Origin: Deltaproteobacteria bacterium
GTDB lineage: Bacteria > Myxococcota_A > UBA796 > SXON01
Reading direction: 5' to 3'
DNA: 64,000 nucleotides
Assembly: GCA_947445035.1 (NCBI GenBank)
Contig: CANFCK010000004.1
Span: 211,369-275,368 of the forward strand
This document shows positions 1 to 8,419 of the stretch, piece by piece (within the stretch, counting starts at the first letter, position 1; every line of letters starts with the position of its first letter). Below the pieces are notes generated by a model. That model was not told where the DNA came from. It did not search any database and saw nothing but the letters and a program-made list of their open reading frames with translations. Both the position numbers and the translations under genes were made by a program.

Positions 1-2
1 CG

Positions 3-683
3 CTCGGCACGATGGCGGCGGGAATCGCGCACGAGCTGGGTACGCCGTTGTCGTCCATCGACCTGCTGGCGGGCGAGGCGCAGGCGGAACCGGCGGAGGC
101 ACCCGGGCTCTTGCGCACGATTCGTGGCCAGGTCGGTCGTTGCCGCGAGATCCTGGACCGCATCCGCGGCAGCACCTCGAAGACCGTCTCCGACGAGGTC
201 GATGGATTTGGGCGCGAGCTTGAAGGCTGGCTTCGCGACTGGCAGGCCGCCGGCATCAATCGGCACACCGTCGCCCTCGACCTCGCGCCCGAGCTTTATG
301 CCGCGAGTGTCCTGGGGGACCCCGACACCTGGCGCGGCTCTTTCTGGACGCTCCTCGACAATGCCTTGCGGGCCGGCGGTCCGCTCTCTCTTCGCGGACG
401 CCTGGCTTTGAGCACCGTGGTCATCGAGTTGGATGATTCCGGGTCGGGGCCGACCCCGAACGTGGTCAACCAGGCGTGCGAACCATTTTTTACCCGATGG
501 CACGATGGTGGCCCCGAAGGTCGCGGTCTCGGACTGTTTGTCGCACGCGGGTTCGCGCGGCGATGGGGAGGAGATATTACGTTGACGCGTCGCCCGGGGG
601 GCGGGGGGCGGGCTACCGTCCGGCTGGCGACACTCACGACCGCGCGGAGCTTGGATGGATACGATTCTGGTGGTGGAGGATGA
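3..683 (+). CDS. RegB/PrrB-like sensor histidine kinase, C-terminal part
   Basis: This gene runs in from the left edge, so only the dimerisation/phosphoacceptor and ATPase domains are present. The open frame begins with the H-box (LGTMAAGIAHELGTPLSS), whose HELGTPL core is typical of the RegB/PrrB/ActS family. An N-box (LLDNALRAG) and a G-box (GRGLGLFVARGF) follow. The phosphoacceptor His is therefore visible, while the transmembrane sensor part lies outside the window. The stop overlaps the start of the downstream response regulator by 29 bases, so the two are cotranscribed and probably translationally coupled. In known members this kinase senses redox or respiratory state and phosphorylates a RegA-type regulator. 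The signal sensed here cannot be read from the sequence. Confidence 0.88.
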   Translation, partial: LGTMAAGIAHELGTPLSSIDLLAGEAQAEPAEAPGLLRTIRGQVGRCREILDRIRGSTSKTVSDEVDGFGRELEGWLRDWQAAGINRHTVALDLAPELYAASVLGDPDTWRGSFWTLLDNALRAGGPLSLRGRLALSTVVIELDDSGSGPTPNVVNQACEPFFTRWHDGGPEGRGLGLFVARGFARRWGGDITLTRRPGGGGRATVRLATLTTARSLDGYDSGGGG

Positions 684-1227
684 CGAGGTCCATCGGGAGG
701 CCCTCGCGCGCACGCTTCGGCGAGCGGGCTTCGCGGTGCTCTCGGCCTCTGGCGTGGCCCAGGCCAGCGCCAGCATGCGCAATCGCCTGCCGGCCGGCGC
801 CGTCATCGATCTGAGGCTCGGGGATGGAGATGGGCTCGCAGTCGTCCGGATGCTCAGCGTGCGGGCGCCGGCGTGTCGGATCCTGGTGCTGACCGGTTTT
901 GGGTCGATCCCGGTGGCCGTGGAGGCCGTCAAGTGCGGTGCGGTCGACGTATTCACCAAGCCGACCAGCCCGGAGGTCATCGTCGCGGCGCTCACCAAGG
1001 CGTTCGCGTCCCCCACGCCCGCCACCCAACTCGAAGACCTCGAGCGCGAACACATTCGCAAGGCGCTTGAGGGCACGGACGGCAACATCTCGCACGCCGC
1101 GCGCCGGTTGGGGCTGCACCGGCGCACGCTCCAGCGGAAGTTGCAGCGACTGGACGGCGCGTCCACCGACGGTGCCGAGGGTGATGCTGTCGATGAGTCA
1201 GACGACGACGGTGGCGACGGAGCCTGA
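655..1227 (+). CDS. RegA/PrrA-like response regulator with Fis-type HTH
   Basis: This 190-residue protein has an N-terminal receiver domain with acidic pocket D9/D10, phosphoacceptor D52, switch T80 and K102. A short linker and a Fis-like helix-turn-helix follow (about residues 122-165, ending RRLGLHRRTLQRKLQ). This compact receiver-plus-Fis layout is the RegA/PrrA/ActR architecture, and the neighbour is a RegB-like kinase. An acidic, low-complexity tail of about 25 residues (DESDDDGGDG) is extra compared with classical RegA proteins. The likely role is a DNA-binding global regulator responding to redox or energy state. It converges on the arginine genes with only 12 bases between stops, but nothing shows that it controls them. 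Confidence 0.88.
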   Translation: MDTILVVEDDEVHREALARTLRRAGFAVLSASGVAQASASMRNRLPAGAVIDLRLGDGDGLAVVRMLSVRAPACRILVLTGFGSIPVAVEAVKCGAVDVFTKPTSPEVIVAALTKAFASPTPATQLEDLEREHIRKALEGTDGNISHAARRLGLHRRTLQRKLQRLDGASTDGAEGDAVDESDDDGGDGA

Positions 1228-1239
1228 GCCGTGCTGGGC

Positions 1240-2286
1240 TTACAGCAGCCAGCTGAGTAGAACGGCGGCCTGCACCGGCTCACGATTCGCGGCCTGCGGG
1301 ATCACGCGAGACTTGGGGCCATCCAACACGGAATCGGTCACGATGACGTTCCGCCGGACGGGCAGGCAGTGCAGAAAGGCCGTTGCGGTGCGCATCGCTT
1401 CGTCGCCCACGGTCCAATTTCCGTGCTCGGCCGCAAGGGCGGCATGGGCGTCGCGGTCCTCGGCCGCCCAACCCTTGGCGTAGACGACCAGGGCTCCCTT
1501 GGTCGCTTCGGCTTGATTCCGGGTCAGCGTCAACTTCGCGCCGGTGTCGGCGGCGAAGCCAGCGACCCGGTCCATCTCCTCGGCGTCGAGATCAAAGCCC
1601 ACGGGGGCCGCGACGTGCAGATCTGCTCCGCCCAGAATGGCCGCCCGGACCACGGAGAGCGGCACTGCTTGCGGCAGCGGCTTGGGGTGGGGCGCCCATG
1701 TCAAACAGATCTTTTTGCCCTGGAAACTGTTGCCTCCGCCGAGATCGGCCATGGTGAGCTGATCAGCGAGGCCCTGGCACGGATGGGCGAGCGCGGACTC
1801 CAGGTTGATGAGGGGCGCGCCGGCGTAGCGGGAGAAGGCACGAATCACCGTTTCGTCCCGGTTGTGCGTCCGTGGAAACGCTCGGACCGCCAAGACATCG
1901 GCGTACGATGAAAGCACCGGTGCCGCTTCCTTGACGTGCTCCGCAGTGTTTCCGTTCATCACGACCCCTTCGTCGAACTCCATCTTCCAGGTGGCCTCGC
2001 CCCCTTGAAGGTAGACGAAATGGCCGCCGCAGCGGCCCGTCGCCACTTCCATCGAGGTGTGGGTGCGCAGCGAAGGATCGAAGAAAAGCCCGGCGACCGC
2101 GCGACCAAGCAGAGGCCGCATCCGGCCGATCTCGAGGCGATTGGCGCGATAGATCCGCGCGACGTCCAAAAGCGCGCGGGTGCCGTCAACCCCTGGTTCG
2201 AGGCCGTCGATGAGCCGACTGCCGCGCCAGTGCGTGCGGACGCGGGCGACGGCTTCGTAAAGGCGGGTTTCGAGGGTGGGCGTCAT
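1240..2286 (-). CDS. argF': N-acyl-L-ornithine carbamoyltransferase (succinyl- or acetylornithine type)
   Basis: This 348-residue transcarbamylase transfers the carbamoyl group from carbamoyl phosphate to an N-acylated ornithine in arginine biosynthesis. The carbamoyl-phosphate loop is DPSLRTHTS (70-78). The hallmarks of the acylornithine branch are a Trp at 100, the HPCQ motif, the LTWAPHPKPLPQAVP segment and HCLPVRRN near the C-terminus. The body reads closer to the Bacteroides succinylornithine enzyme than to the Xanthomonas acetylornithine enzyme. The position equivalent to Xanthomonas Glu92 and Bacteroides Pro90 is Ala115 (NTAEH). Published substitutions of Glu92 by Ala, Ser, Val or Pro turned the Xanthomonas enzyme into a succinylornithine transcarbamylase, so succinylornithine is the predicted substrate here (inference). 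Its start overlaps the argD stop by 4 bases, and it is the last gene of the arg string. Confidence 0.9.
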   Translation of the reverse strand: MTPTLETRLYEAVARVRTHWRGSRLIDGLEPGVDGTRALLDVARIYRANRLEIGRMRPLLGRAVAGLFFDPSLRTHTSMEVATGRCGGHFVYLQGGEATWKMEFDEGVVMNGNTAEHVKEAAPVLSSYADVLAVRAFPRTHNRDETVIRAFSRYAGAPLINLESALAHPCQGLADQLTMADLGGGNSFQGKKICLTWAPHPKPLPQAVPLSVVRAAILGGADLHVAAPVGFDLDAEEMDRVAGFAADTGAKLTLTRNQAEATKGALVVYAKGWAAEDRDAHAALAAEHGNWTVGDEAMRTATAFLHCLPVRRNVIVTDSVLDGPKSRVIPQAANREPVQAAVLLSWLL

Positions 2287-3431
2287 GGCAGGCTCCGAAT
2301 GGCGGAGGCGAGCGCATCGATCGCCTCGAAGGGAAGGTTCAAGGGGGGCATCAGCCGCATGACCGTGGGAACGTCACTGCCGCCGACGATGAAGCCCAGC
2401 TCACGAAGCGCCGCGACCCGGGGTTTGACGGCGTCGGGAAAGACCAGCCCGAGCAGGCCGCCGTGGCCACGGACCTCGCCAGGGAACGCCGCTCGAACAC
2501 GCGTTTCCAGCTCGCGTGCGCGCGCCACGAGACCCTCGGATGCGATGACGTGCTGGGTGGCCAGCAGCGCGGCACAGGCGAGGGGACCGGCGCCAAAGGT
2601 CGTGCCCTGGTCGCCTGCTTTTACGGCGCGTGCGATGGCGTCAGCAACCAGCGTCACTCCCACTGGGAAGCCGCCCGCCGCGCTCTTCGCGCTGGTAACG
2701 AGATCAGCGCGCACGTCGTAGAAATCCGCGGCGAAGTTGGCGCCCAGCCGTCCCCAGGCGGTCTGGACCTCGTCCAGGATCAACAGCGCACCCGACCGGT
2801 CGCACTCAGCACGCAGCCCATGGAGGAATTCCCGCGTCGCGGTGCGCATGCCGGCCAGGGACTGAATCGGCTCCAGGATCACGGCCGCGACGCGCTCATC
2901 GAGGCGCGGCACCTCGCCGAAGGGCACAAAGCGGGTGTGGCCGTACTCGGGGAGCGCGTAGCGGCGGTACTTCTCGCTGTGGGTGACGGCGAGCGCGCCG
3001 AGGGTGCGCCCGTGGAACGACCCCTCGAAGGCGACGACCTCGGTGCGACCGGTGTGATGGCGGGCCAACTTCAGTGCGGTCTCGTTGGCTTCGGCGCCAG
3101 AGTTGCTCAGGAAAACGCGGCTCAGGTTCTCCGGCGCGAATTCGACCAGCGCGCGACAGGCCGCCGTGCGGATCGGACAGTGGACGACGTTGCTGTAGAA
3201 CACGAGCCGCTCGGCCTGTTCGGCCACGATGCGCCGCCAGGTGGGGTGACTATGCCCGATGAGCGCTACGGCGTGGCCGCCGTAGAAGTCCCAGTACCAG
3301 CGTCCGTCCGCGGTCTGGACCCGGCTGCCCTCGCCCTTGACCACATGCAACGGGAGCTTGTCGTAGGTGGCGAGCTGCCAGTCCGCTTCGGAGCCCGGCT
3401 CGCCAACCAGTTCGTCGAGGGTCACGCTCAT
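2283..3431 (-). CDS. argD: Acyl-ornithine aminotransferase ArgD
   Basis: This is a class III PLP-dependent aminotransferase of 382 residues. It interconverts the N-acyl-glutamate semialdehyde and N-acyl-ornithine, the step between ArgC and the transcarbamylase. Visible features are SNSGAEANE (109-117), the DEVQ cofactor motif (220-223) and the Schiff-base Lys249 in TSAKSAAGGFPVG. The frame is open for 178 codons upstream, but that part lies antisense inside argC and is a shadow. The ATG at 3431 overlaps the argC stop as ATGA and gives a normal family length. The 4-base overlaps on both sides indicate translational coupling. Whether it uses acetylated or succinylated substrate should follow the transcarbamylase. 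Confidence 0.93.
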   Translation of the reverse strand: MSVTLDELVGEPGSEADWQLATYDKLPLHVVKGEGSRVQTADGRWYWDFYGGHAVALIGHSHPTWRRIVAEQAERLVFYSNVVHCPIRTAACRALVEFAPENLSRVFLSNSGAEANETALKLARHHTGRTEVVAFEGSFHGRTLGALAVTHSEKYRRYALPEYGHTRFVPFGEVPRLDERVAAVILEPIQSLAGMRTATREFLHGLRAECDRSGALLILDEVQTAWGRLGANFAADFYDVRADLVTSAKSAAGGFPVGVTLVADAIARAVKAGDQGTTFGAGPLACAALLATQHVIASEGLVARARELETRVRAAFPGEVRGHGGLLGLVFPDAVKPRVAALRELGFIVGGSDVPTVMRLMPPLNLPFEAIDALASAIRSLP

Positions 3432-4381
3432 GGCACTGCTCCGATGCGGTCCAGGCCGAGGTCCATGCGCCAGCCCATCCGCAAGTTCAGGTTCGCGACG
3501 GCTTGGGTGGCGGCGCCTCGGCAGAGGTTGTCGATGGCGCACTGCACGACAGTGACGCCGTCGCCCTCGATCACGCCGATGTCGGCGCGCGGGCTTCCGA
3601 GCACGTGAAGCAGCTCGGGAGGCCGGTCGATCACGCGAACCAGGGGGTTGTGTTGGTAAGAGGAGTCCCAAATCCGGCGCGGCACGGCGGGCAGGGTCAT
3701 CGTCACCAGGATGCCGCGACGAAAGGGGCCGGACATCGGGACGAAGTCGAGCTTGATGTCGCCGACCGCGTTTTCGACTTCGGGGACGTGCTGGTGGCCC
3801 AGGACCTTGTAGGCCCGGAGATTCTCGGCACGAAGCGGGTGGTGGGTGGTGTCGCCGGGTGTGGCTCCGCTGCCGGTGCTGCCGGTGATGCCGACGGCTG
3901 CGACACGACCGCTGATTTTTCCGGAGAGCGGAAGCAGGGCCAGCGCGAGCGCGGTGGCAAAACACCCCGGATTCGCGATGCGGGCGGCGCCGAGGAGGCG
4001 CTCCGGACCGAGTTCAGGGAGCCCGTAGAGCCAAGGCTCACCATCTCGGACGAAGCCGTAGTTGGCGAGGTGCTGCGCCGGTGGAAGGCGGTGGTCGCCG
4101 CTCAGGTCGATGATCAACTCCGCACTGAGCGAAGGGGCCAGCTTGGCGGCCTCGCCGTGGGGGAGGCACAAGAAGTAGGCGTCGGCCTCGGGCGGCTCTG
4201 CTTGGAGGACCACCGACTGCCCGTAGAACTGCGGCCACAGCGCTGCGAGTGGCTTGCCAGCGTGTTTGTGGGCGGTCGCGCCCACGACCTCCACCGCGGG
4301 GTGGCCCAAGAGCCAACGCAACGTTTCGGCACCGGTGTAGCCGGAGGCCCCCACGACGGCGACCCGCAGCTTGTCACGCAC
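3428..4381 (-). CDS. argC: N-acyl-gamma-glutamyl-phosphate reductase ArgC
   Basis: This NADPH-dependent reductase of arginine synthesis converts N-acyl-glutamyl phosphate to the semialdehyde. The dinucleotide-binding loop GASGYTG is at residues 11-17 and the catalytic Cys140 sits in IANPGCFAT. The GSTGSGATP and HQHVPEVE segments typical of ArgC follow. At 317 residues it has the usual length of the family. It overlaps the upstream P-loop gene by 8 bases and argD by 4 bases. No argB (kinase) or argA/argJ (acylation) gene lies in the window. Confidence 0.94.
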   Translation of the reverse strand: MRDKLRVAVVGASGYTGAETLRWLLGHPAVEVVGATAHKHAGKPLAALWPQFYGQSVVLQAEPPEADAYFLCLPHGEAAKLAPSLSAELIIDLSGDHRLPPAQHLANYGFVRDGEPWLYGLPELGPERLLGAARIANPGCFATALALALLPLSGKISGRVAAVGITGSTGSGATPGDTTHHPLRAENLRAYKVLGHQHVPEVENAVGDIKLDFVPMSGPFRRGILVTMTLPAVPRRIWDSSYQHNPLVRVIDRPPELLHVLGSPRADIGVIEGDGVTVVQCAIDNLCRGAATQAVANLNLRMGWRMDLGLDRIGAVP

Positions 4382-5438
4382 GGAGGCCCGCTCCGATGAG
4401 TTCTGCGACTTTCGCCGCGAGGGCGTCCCCCTGAGAGCGGGCGTTGATCGCCGGTAGTCCCAGGGTCTCCTCGACGAAGATCCGCCCGACCGCGTTGTCG
4501 GTCTGCGGCCCCGAGATCACCGAAATCGCCAGCCCCAGATCGTCGCGGAAGTACTTCGCCGCGCCCCAAGCGCCGACCGGATCGTTGGCGCAGAGCACGT
4601 GGACTTTGGTGAGGGCCATCAGGTCTTTTGCCCGCAGGATCTCTTCGACGCCGTACTCCCCCATCACCCCGTCGCCCAGCTCCACGATGATGACGTCGAC
4701 GCTGAGCCCGTGTACGACCTCGTTGAGCGCTTTGACCAGGCCGCGGGCCACCGGAAGCGAGGTCTGCCGCCGCGTGGACACGATCCCCGCGTCGTTGAAC
4801 GACAGCGCCCGCACCGCGCCCACGTCCTCCATCTTCAGCGTGTCGCGACGCAGCGACACGCCGGTGAGCTTCGCCGCACCGACACGGAGCCCTCGGCGGG
4901 TGAGGCCGCGGATGATCTCGCACGCGGCGAAGGTCTTTCCGGCGTTCATGCACGTGCCGCTGATCGCGACGATGGGAACGCTGCGATCGACGTGATCGGC
5001 GCTTGGCAGCGCGTTCGACTTGATGCTCGCGGGCACGCCTCGCCGCTCGCCAAGGTGCGGGAACGTGAGCACCTGGCCGAGCACCTCCACCCTACATGCA
5101 GGCCCGACGTCAGGATTGAAGCTGGTGCACAACCCGACCACCCCGCCGAGATTCAACAGGTGCAGGATGTCCCCGACCTTCACTTCCTTGGGAACAACAC
5201 CGATATAGCCGTGGAGCGCGCGCCGCTCGCCGAGCACGCCGGCGATGATGTCGCCCTCGTTGACGGTCGCCATGCGGCCGTGAACGTCTTCGAGTTCGTT
5301 GTAGACGTTCTTCCGGTCGAGTGCCCGCACGGCCACCACGCTGCCTTCTTCCGCGGCGACGGTGACGCTGAGCGTGACCTCGCGCGCAAGTTTGCAATTT
5401 CTCGTGGCCGACGCGATCTTGTTGAGCAGGACTTTCAA
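4374..5438 (-). CDS. P-loop NTPase-like protein in the arginine operon, function unknown
   Basis: This 354-residue protein has an N-terminal beta-rich part (about 1-145) and a C-terminal P-loop domain with a clear Walker A, GTCMNAGKT (161-169). An acidic IVELGDGVMGE segment follows and could serve as Walker B. The P-loop part recalls MobB, dethiobiotin synthetase or DUF1611-like proteins, but I do not recognise the family with certainty. It overlaps argC by 8 bases in the same operon, so a role in the pathway is likely. One possibility is acylation or activation of glutamate, because no argA, argJ or argB is nearby. A DUF1611 member (DgcN) has been reported as a glutamate N-acetyltransferase in D-glutamate catabolism; applying that here is inference. 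Translation appears to start at TTG. Confidence 0.7.
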   Translation of the reverse strand: MKVLLNKIASATRNCKLAREVTLSVTVAAEEGSVVAVRALDRKNVYNELEDVHGRMATVNEGDIIAGVLGERRALHGYIGVVPKEVKVGDILHLLNLGGVVGLCTSFNPDVGPACRVEVLGQVLTFPHLGERRGVPASIKSNALPSADHVDRSVPIVAISGTCMNAGKTFAACEIIRGLTRRGLRVGAAKLTGVSLRRDTLKMEDVGAVRALSFNDAGIVSTRRQTSLPVARGLVKALNEVVHGLSVDVIIVELGDGVMGEYGVEEILRAKDLMALTKVHVLCANDPVGAWGAAKYFRDDLGLAISVISGPQTDNAVGRIFVEETLGLPAINARSQGDALAAKVAELIGAGLRA

Positions 5439-5466
5439 GGCCGACCCGGGAGAGGCGGCGCGGCTA

Positions 5467-6099
5467 TCACTTCCTCGTCAGCGATGCCTCGGCCGACAGC
5501 GAAAGCGACGCGGCCGACAGCGAAAACTCCAAGGACGCGGCGGAAAGAGTGGACCACGCCACGCTGCCTTGGGCGTCGGTGTCCCAGCCGTTGGTCGAAG
5601 CCACGAGCACCTCGCCCGTCCACGAAGCCTGCTCGACCGCGTCGTTGACCGGCGTGGCGCTCAGCGTCTCGCCAAGCAGCCGCTGGGCCAGGGCGTCGTC
5701 GGCATCCGGGGTGCACGCCAGTGTCCAGGTGAACTGAAGGGTGGTGCGCACCCCTGTCACCGGGCAAAACAAGGCGTAGGCGTACGGCGTACCTTCGTAG
5801 ACCGCTGTCGCCTCCACGTCGGCCATCCCCGACCAGCTCCCGTCGGCGTCGAAGATCCCGTCGCAGTCGTCGTCGAGGCCGTTGAACACCTCGGTGGCGC
5901 CGGGGTGCACATCGGCGTTGAGATCCATACAGTCTTCGCCCGCGGGGTAGCCGTCGGCATCGAGGTCGCGAGGGGGCGATCCCGTGTCTGCGGTGTCGGC
6001 AGTATCGACCTTCCCGGAGCCTCCGTTTGAATCATCGGTGACGATGGTCTGGGAGGTGCACGCGGTCAGGAGGATCAGCACGGCCGAAGCGTAGCCCAC
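5467..6099 (-). CDS. Lipoprotein with a MopE-like metal-binding motif
   Basis: A predicted lipoprotein of 210 residues starting at GTG. The signal peptide ends in a lipobox (LLTAC), followed by an acidic, Thr-rich linker (DTADTADTG). One copy of the calcium/copper-type repeat comes next: DLDADGYPAGEDC, then NADVHPGATE and DDDCDG, as in the MopE-like repeats of myxobacterial surface proteins. The C-terminal part is Ser/Ala-rich and has no recognised fold. It lies between the desaturase (10-base gap) and the arg P-loop gene (28-base gap) on the same strand, so it may be cotranscribed with the arginine genes without being functionally linked to them. Confidence 0.78.
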   Translation of the reverse strand: MGYASAVLILLTACTSQTIVTDDSNGGSGKVDTADTADTGSPPRDLDADGYPAGEDCMDLNADVHPGATEVFNGLDDDCDGIFDADGSWSGMADVEATAVYEGTPYAYALFCPVTGVRTTLQFTWTLACTPDADDALAQRLLGETLSATPVNDAVEQASWTGEVLVASTNGWDTDAQGSVAWSTLSAASLEFSLSAASLSLSAEASLTRK

Positions 6100-6109
6100 G
6101 ATGGCCCGA

Positions 6110-7138
6110 CTACGCGACGATCGGGTTGAGGCGGGACTTCAGGAAGGCGACGGCCTCGCCTTCGGAGCGATTGGGCGCTTCCGGCAGTCGCACCATGCGG
6201 CGGGCCAGCCAGGTGTAGCGACCGAGCATCAAGTACAGCCACACCTGGAAAAAGTCGATGCCTTCGAACACGATCGCGTCCTGGCGCCCGTACTCGGCCC
6301 GATTCGCCTCGAACTCCGCCGGGTACTCGGTGTAGTGGGTGCGGGGCTTGATGTGGTGGAGAATATGGTAACCGTCATTGAAACAACGGCGGTTGTACCT
6401 GCTGTTGATACAGGTGATCGAGTTGAGGTAGGGGTTGGCGGGGTCGGCCGCGCCCACAAATGCGTGTTGCCCCCAATTGCCAGCCATCATCAACATCCGG
6501 ATGGTCAGCACCGGGACGACGAACACGATGAGCGTTGCCTGCCAATTCACCACGCACAAAAGCGCGATCGTCAACCAAAACGCTCCTTCGCCGACGAGGA
6601 GCCGCTGGAGCAGCTTCCGATTTTCCTTGCGACGGTGGTAGTGGGCCAAGAGCGGCAGCCCGACGAACAAGAACGAGAAGAAGTAGTGGAGCCAGCCTCG
6701 GACACTGTCCCGTTGGTAGGGCAGGGTCGTGGACAGGTCGTCGACCAGATTGTTCTCAGGATGGTGCATGCCCATGTGGTGGGCGAAGTAGGATTCCGGC
6801 GTCTGCCCGAAGAACGGGCCGATCAGCCAAGGGATGATTTGGTTGAGCCGGCGGTCGCGGTAAAGGGCCCGGTGGCTGGTACAGTGCAGCATCAGGATGA
6901 ACCGATCCACCAGGCCAAAACCCCACGCCGCCCAGTAGAATGGCGCCGCCATCCACACCCGCTCGTCCAAGAAGAACAGGCCGATCGCGAGGACCTGAAA
7001 GGCGAGACAGGAAAGGCTCAATCGAGCGAACTCCAGGTCGCGGGGGTCGTTGAGCAGGCCGACGAGCCAGCGATCAAGAGCGGAGCGGGCCGGCCGGGCC
7101 AAGGTGGAGTCGGTGTTCACGGGGGGGACGGGTACCAC
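6110..7138 (-). CDS. Membrane fatty-acid desaturase-like protein
   Basis: This integral membrane di-iron protein has three His clusters: HCTSH (about 85-89), HHMGMHH (about 120-126) and HILHHIK near residue 260. They are separated by hydrophobic segments, as in membrane fatty-acid desaturases and hydroxylases. The expected activity is oxygen-dependent desaturation or hydroxylation of a lipid acyl chain, with substrate unknown. The frame is open upstream into argG. A GTG at 7138 (about 342 residues) or 7120 avoids that overlap, but neither has a strong ribosome-binding site, so the start is uncertain. It lies between argG and the lipoprotein on the same strand. Confidence 0.8.
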   Translation of the reverse strand: MVPVPPVNTDSTLARPARSALDRWLVGLLNDPRDLEFARLSLSCLAFQVLAIGLFFLDERVWMAAPFYWAAWGFGLVDRFILMLHCTSHRALYRDRRLNQIIPWLIGPFFGQTPESYFAHHMGMHHPENNLVDDLSTTLPYQRDSVRGWLHYFFSFLFVGLPLLAHYHRRKENRKLLQRLLVGEGAFWLTIALLCVVNWQATLIVFVVPVLTIRMLMMAGNWGQHAFVGAADPANPYLNSITCINSRYNRRCFNDGYHILHHIKPRTHYTEYPAEFEANRAEYGRQDAIVFEGIDFFQVWLYLMLGRYTWLARRMVRLPEAPNRSEGEAVAFLKSRLNPIVA

Positions 7139-7206
7139 ATTTGTGCAGGCGTCGTGGGCCCGGCGTGTCAGCGAAGTGTGGAGGCGGCGCGAATGCTTGG
7201 GCAGAC

Positions 7207-8382
7207 CTACCCTCGGAGCAGGCGAGCGCGCTCGGCCAATACGCCCTGCAAGCCGTACACGTTGCTGAAGCCGCGCGCGTCCTCGTTGGACCACAGACGG
7301 TTGGACTCGCCGTAGGTGCCTACGCGCGCGTCCATCAGCGACCAGGGCGAGCGCACGCCGTGCACTTCGACACGTCCCTGCTCGACATGCACTCGGACAT
7401 CGCCGGTGACACGGGTCTGGGATGAGGCTAAAAAGGCCTCGACGTCGCGCATGACGGGGTCGAAATACAGCCCCTCGTGGAGCCAGGCTCCGTAGGTGGC
7501 GCCGAGGACCTCTTTCTGGGTGAGCTGCAGCCGGGTGAGCACGAGCTTTTCCAGCTCACGATGCGCATCGAGGAGGATCGCTGCGGCGGGCGCCTCGAAG
7601 GCGACCCGGCCCTTGATCCCGAGGATCGTGTCGCCAAGGTGCATGCCGCGGCCGACACCGTGGCGCGCGCCGAGGGCGTTGAGCGCCTCAACGGTGGCGA
7701 GCCCGCCTACGACGTCACCCGCATCAAAGCTCACGACCACGTCCTCGCCACCGGCCGGAGCGGCAGCGGGCGCAGCGGTGGTCGGCCACGCCGCATCTGG
7801 GAGCCACGCCCAGGAGTCGTGGGTCTCTTTCCCGCCGATGGTGACGCCCCACAGCCCCTGGTTCACCGAATAGGTACGTCGTTCGGCCGAAATCGGGAAG
7901 CCCGCCTCTGCAAGGTAGGCGGCGCTGGTCTCGCGGAGGATTCCCTCGTCTCGAATCGGCGTGAGGATGTGGGCCCCTGGCAAGAGCGTTCGAATCGCGA
8001 CATCGAAGCGGATCTGGTCGTTTCCTGCGCCGGTGCTGCCGTGGCAGACGGCATCTGCGCCCAGCTCCTTCGCCGTTTCGGCGACGACCTGGGCCTGAAC
8101 CACACGCTCGGCGCCGACGCACAGTGGGTACACGCCGCCGCGCCGCACGTTGGCCTTGATCAACCAGGCGATGTGTTGCCGGAATACCCGCTCGCGTGCG
8201 TCGATGCAGCGGTATTCCGTGGCGCCCATCGCACGCGCACGTGTCGCGATCATGTCACGCTCGGCAGCGTCGAACCCGCCGGTGTCGACGCTGACGGCGA
8301 TGACCTCGTGTCCCTCACGGCAAAGCCGACAGAGCAGGTAGGAGGTGTCGAGTCCCCCCGAATAAGCGAGCAGCACGCGCAT
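7207..8382 (-). CDS. argG: Argininosuccinate synthase ArgG
   Basis: This enzyme joins citrulline and aspartate with ATP to argininosuccinate. The N-terminal PP-loop YSGGLDTS begins at residue 7. The chosen ATG at 8382 has a good ribosome-binding site (AGGGGAC) and gives 391 residues, the usual length. The open frame continues upstream through a hairpin-rich leader and is not used. The enzyme needs deacylated citrulline, so a deacylase acting on acyl-citrulline must exist elsewhere, because the operon's transcarbamylase is of the acyl-ornithine type. argG is the promoter-proximal gene of the minus-strand arg string. Confidence 0.94.
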   Translation of the reverse strand: MRVLLAYSGGLDTSYLLCRLCREGHEVIAVSVDTGGFDAAERDMIATRARAMGATEYRCIDARERVFRQHIAWLIKANVRRGGVYPLCVGAERVVQAQVVAETAKELGADAVCHGSTGAGNDQIRFDVAIRTLLPGAHILTPIRDEGILRETSAAYLAEAGFPISAERRTYSVNQGLWGVTIGGKETHDSWAWLPDAAWPTTAAPAAAPAGGEDVVVSFDAGDVVGGLATVEALNALGARHGVGRGMHLGDTILGIKGRVAFEAPAAAILLDAHRELEKLVLTRLQLTQKEVLGATYGAWLHEGLYFDPVMRDVEAFLASSQTRVTGDVRVHVEQGRVEVHGVRSPWSLMDARVGTYGESNRLWSNEDARGFSNVYGLQGVLAERARLLRG

Positions 8383-8419
8383 CGTCGTCCCCTGAAGCGG
8401 CGCGCCTATCCAGAAACAC

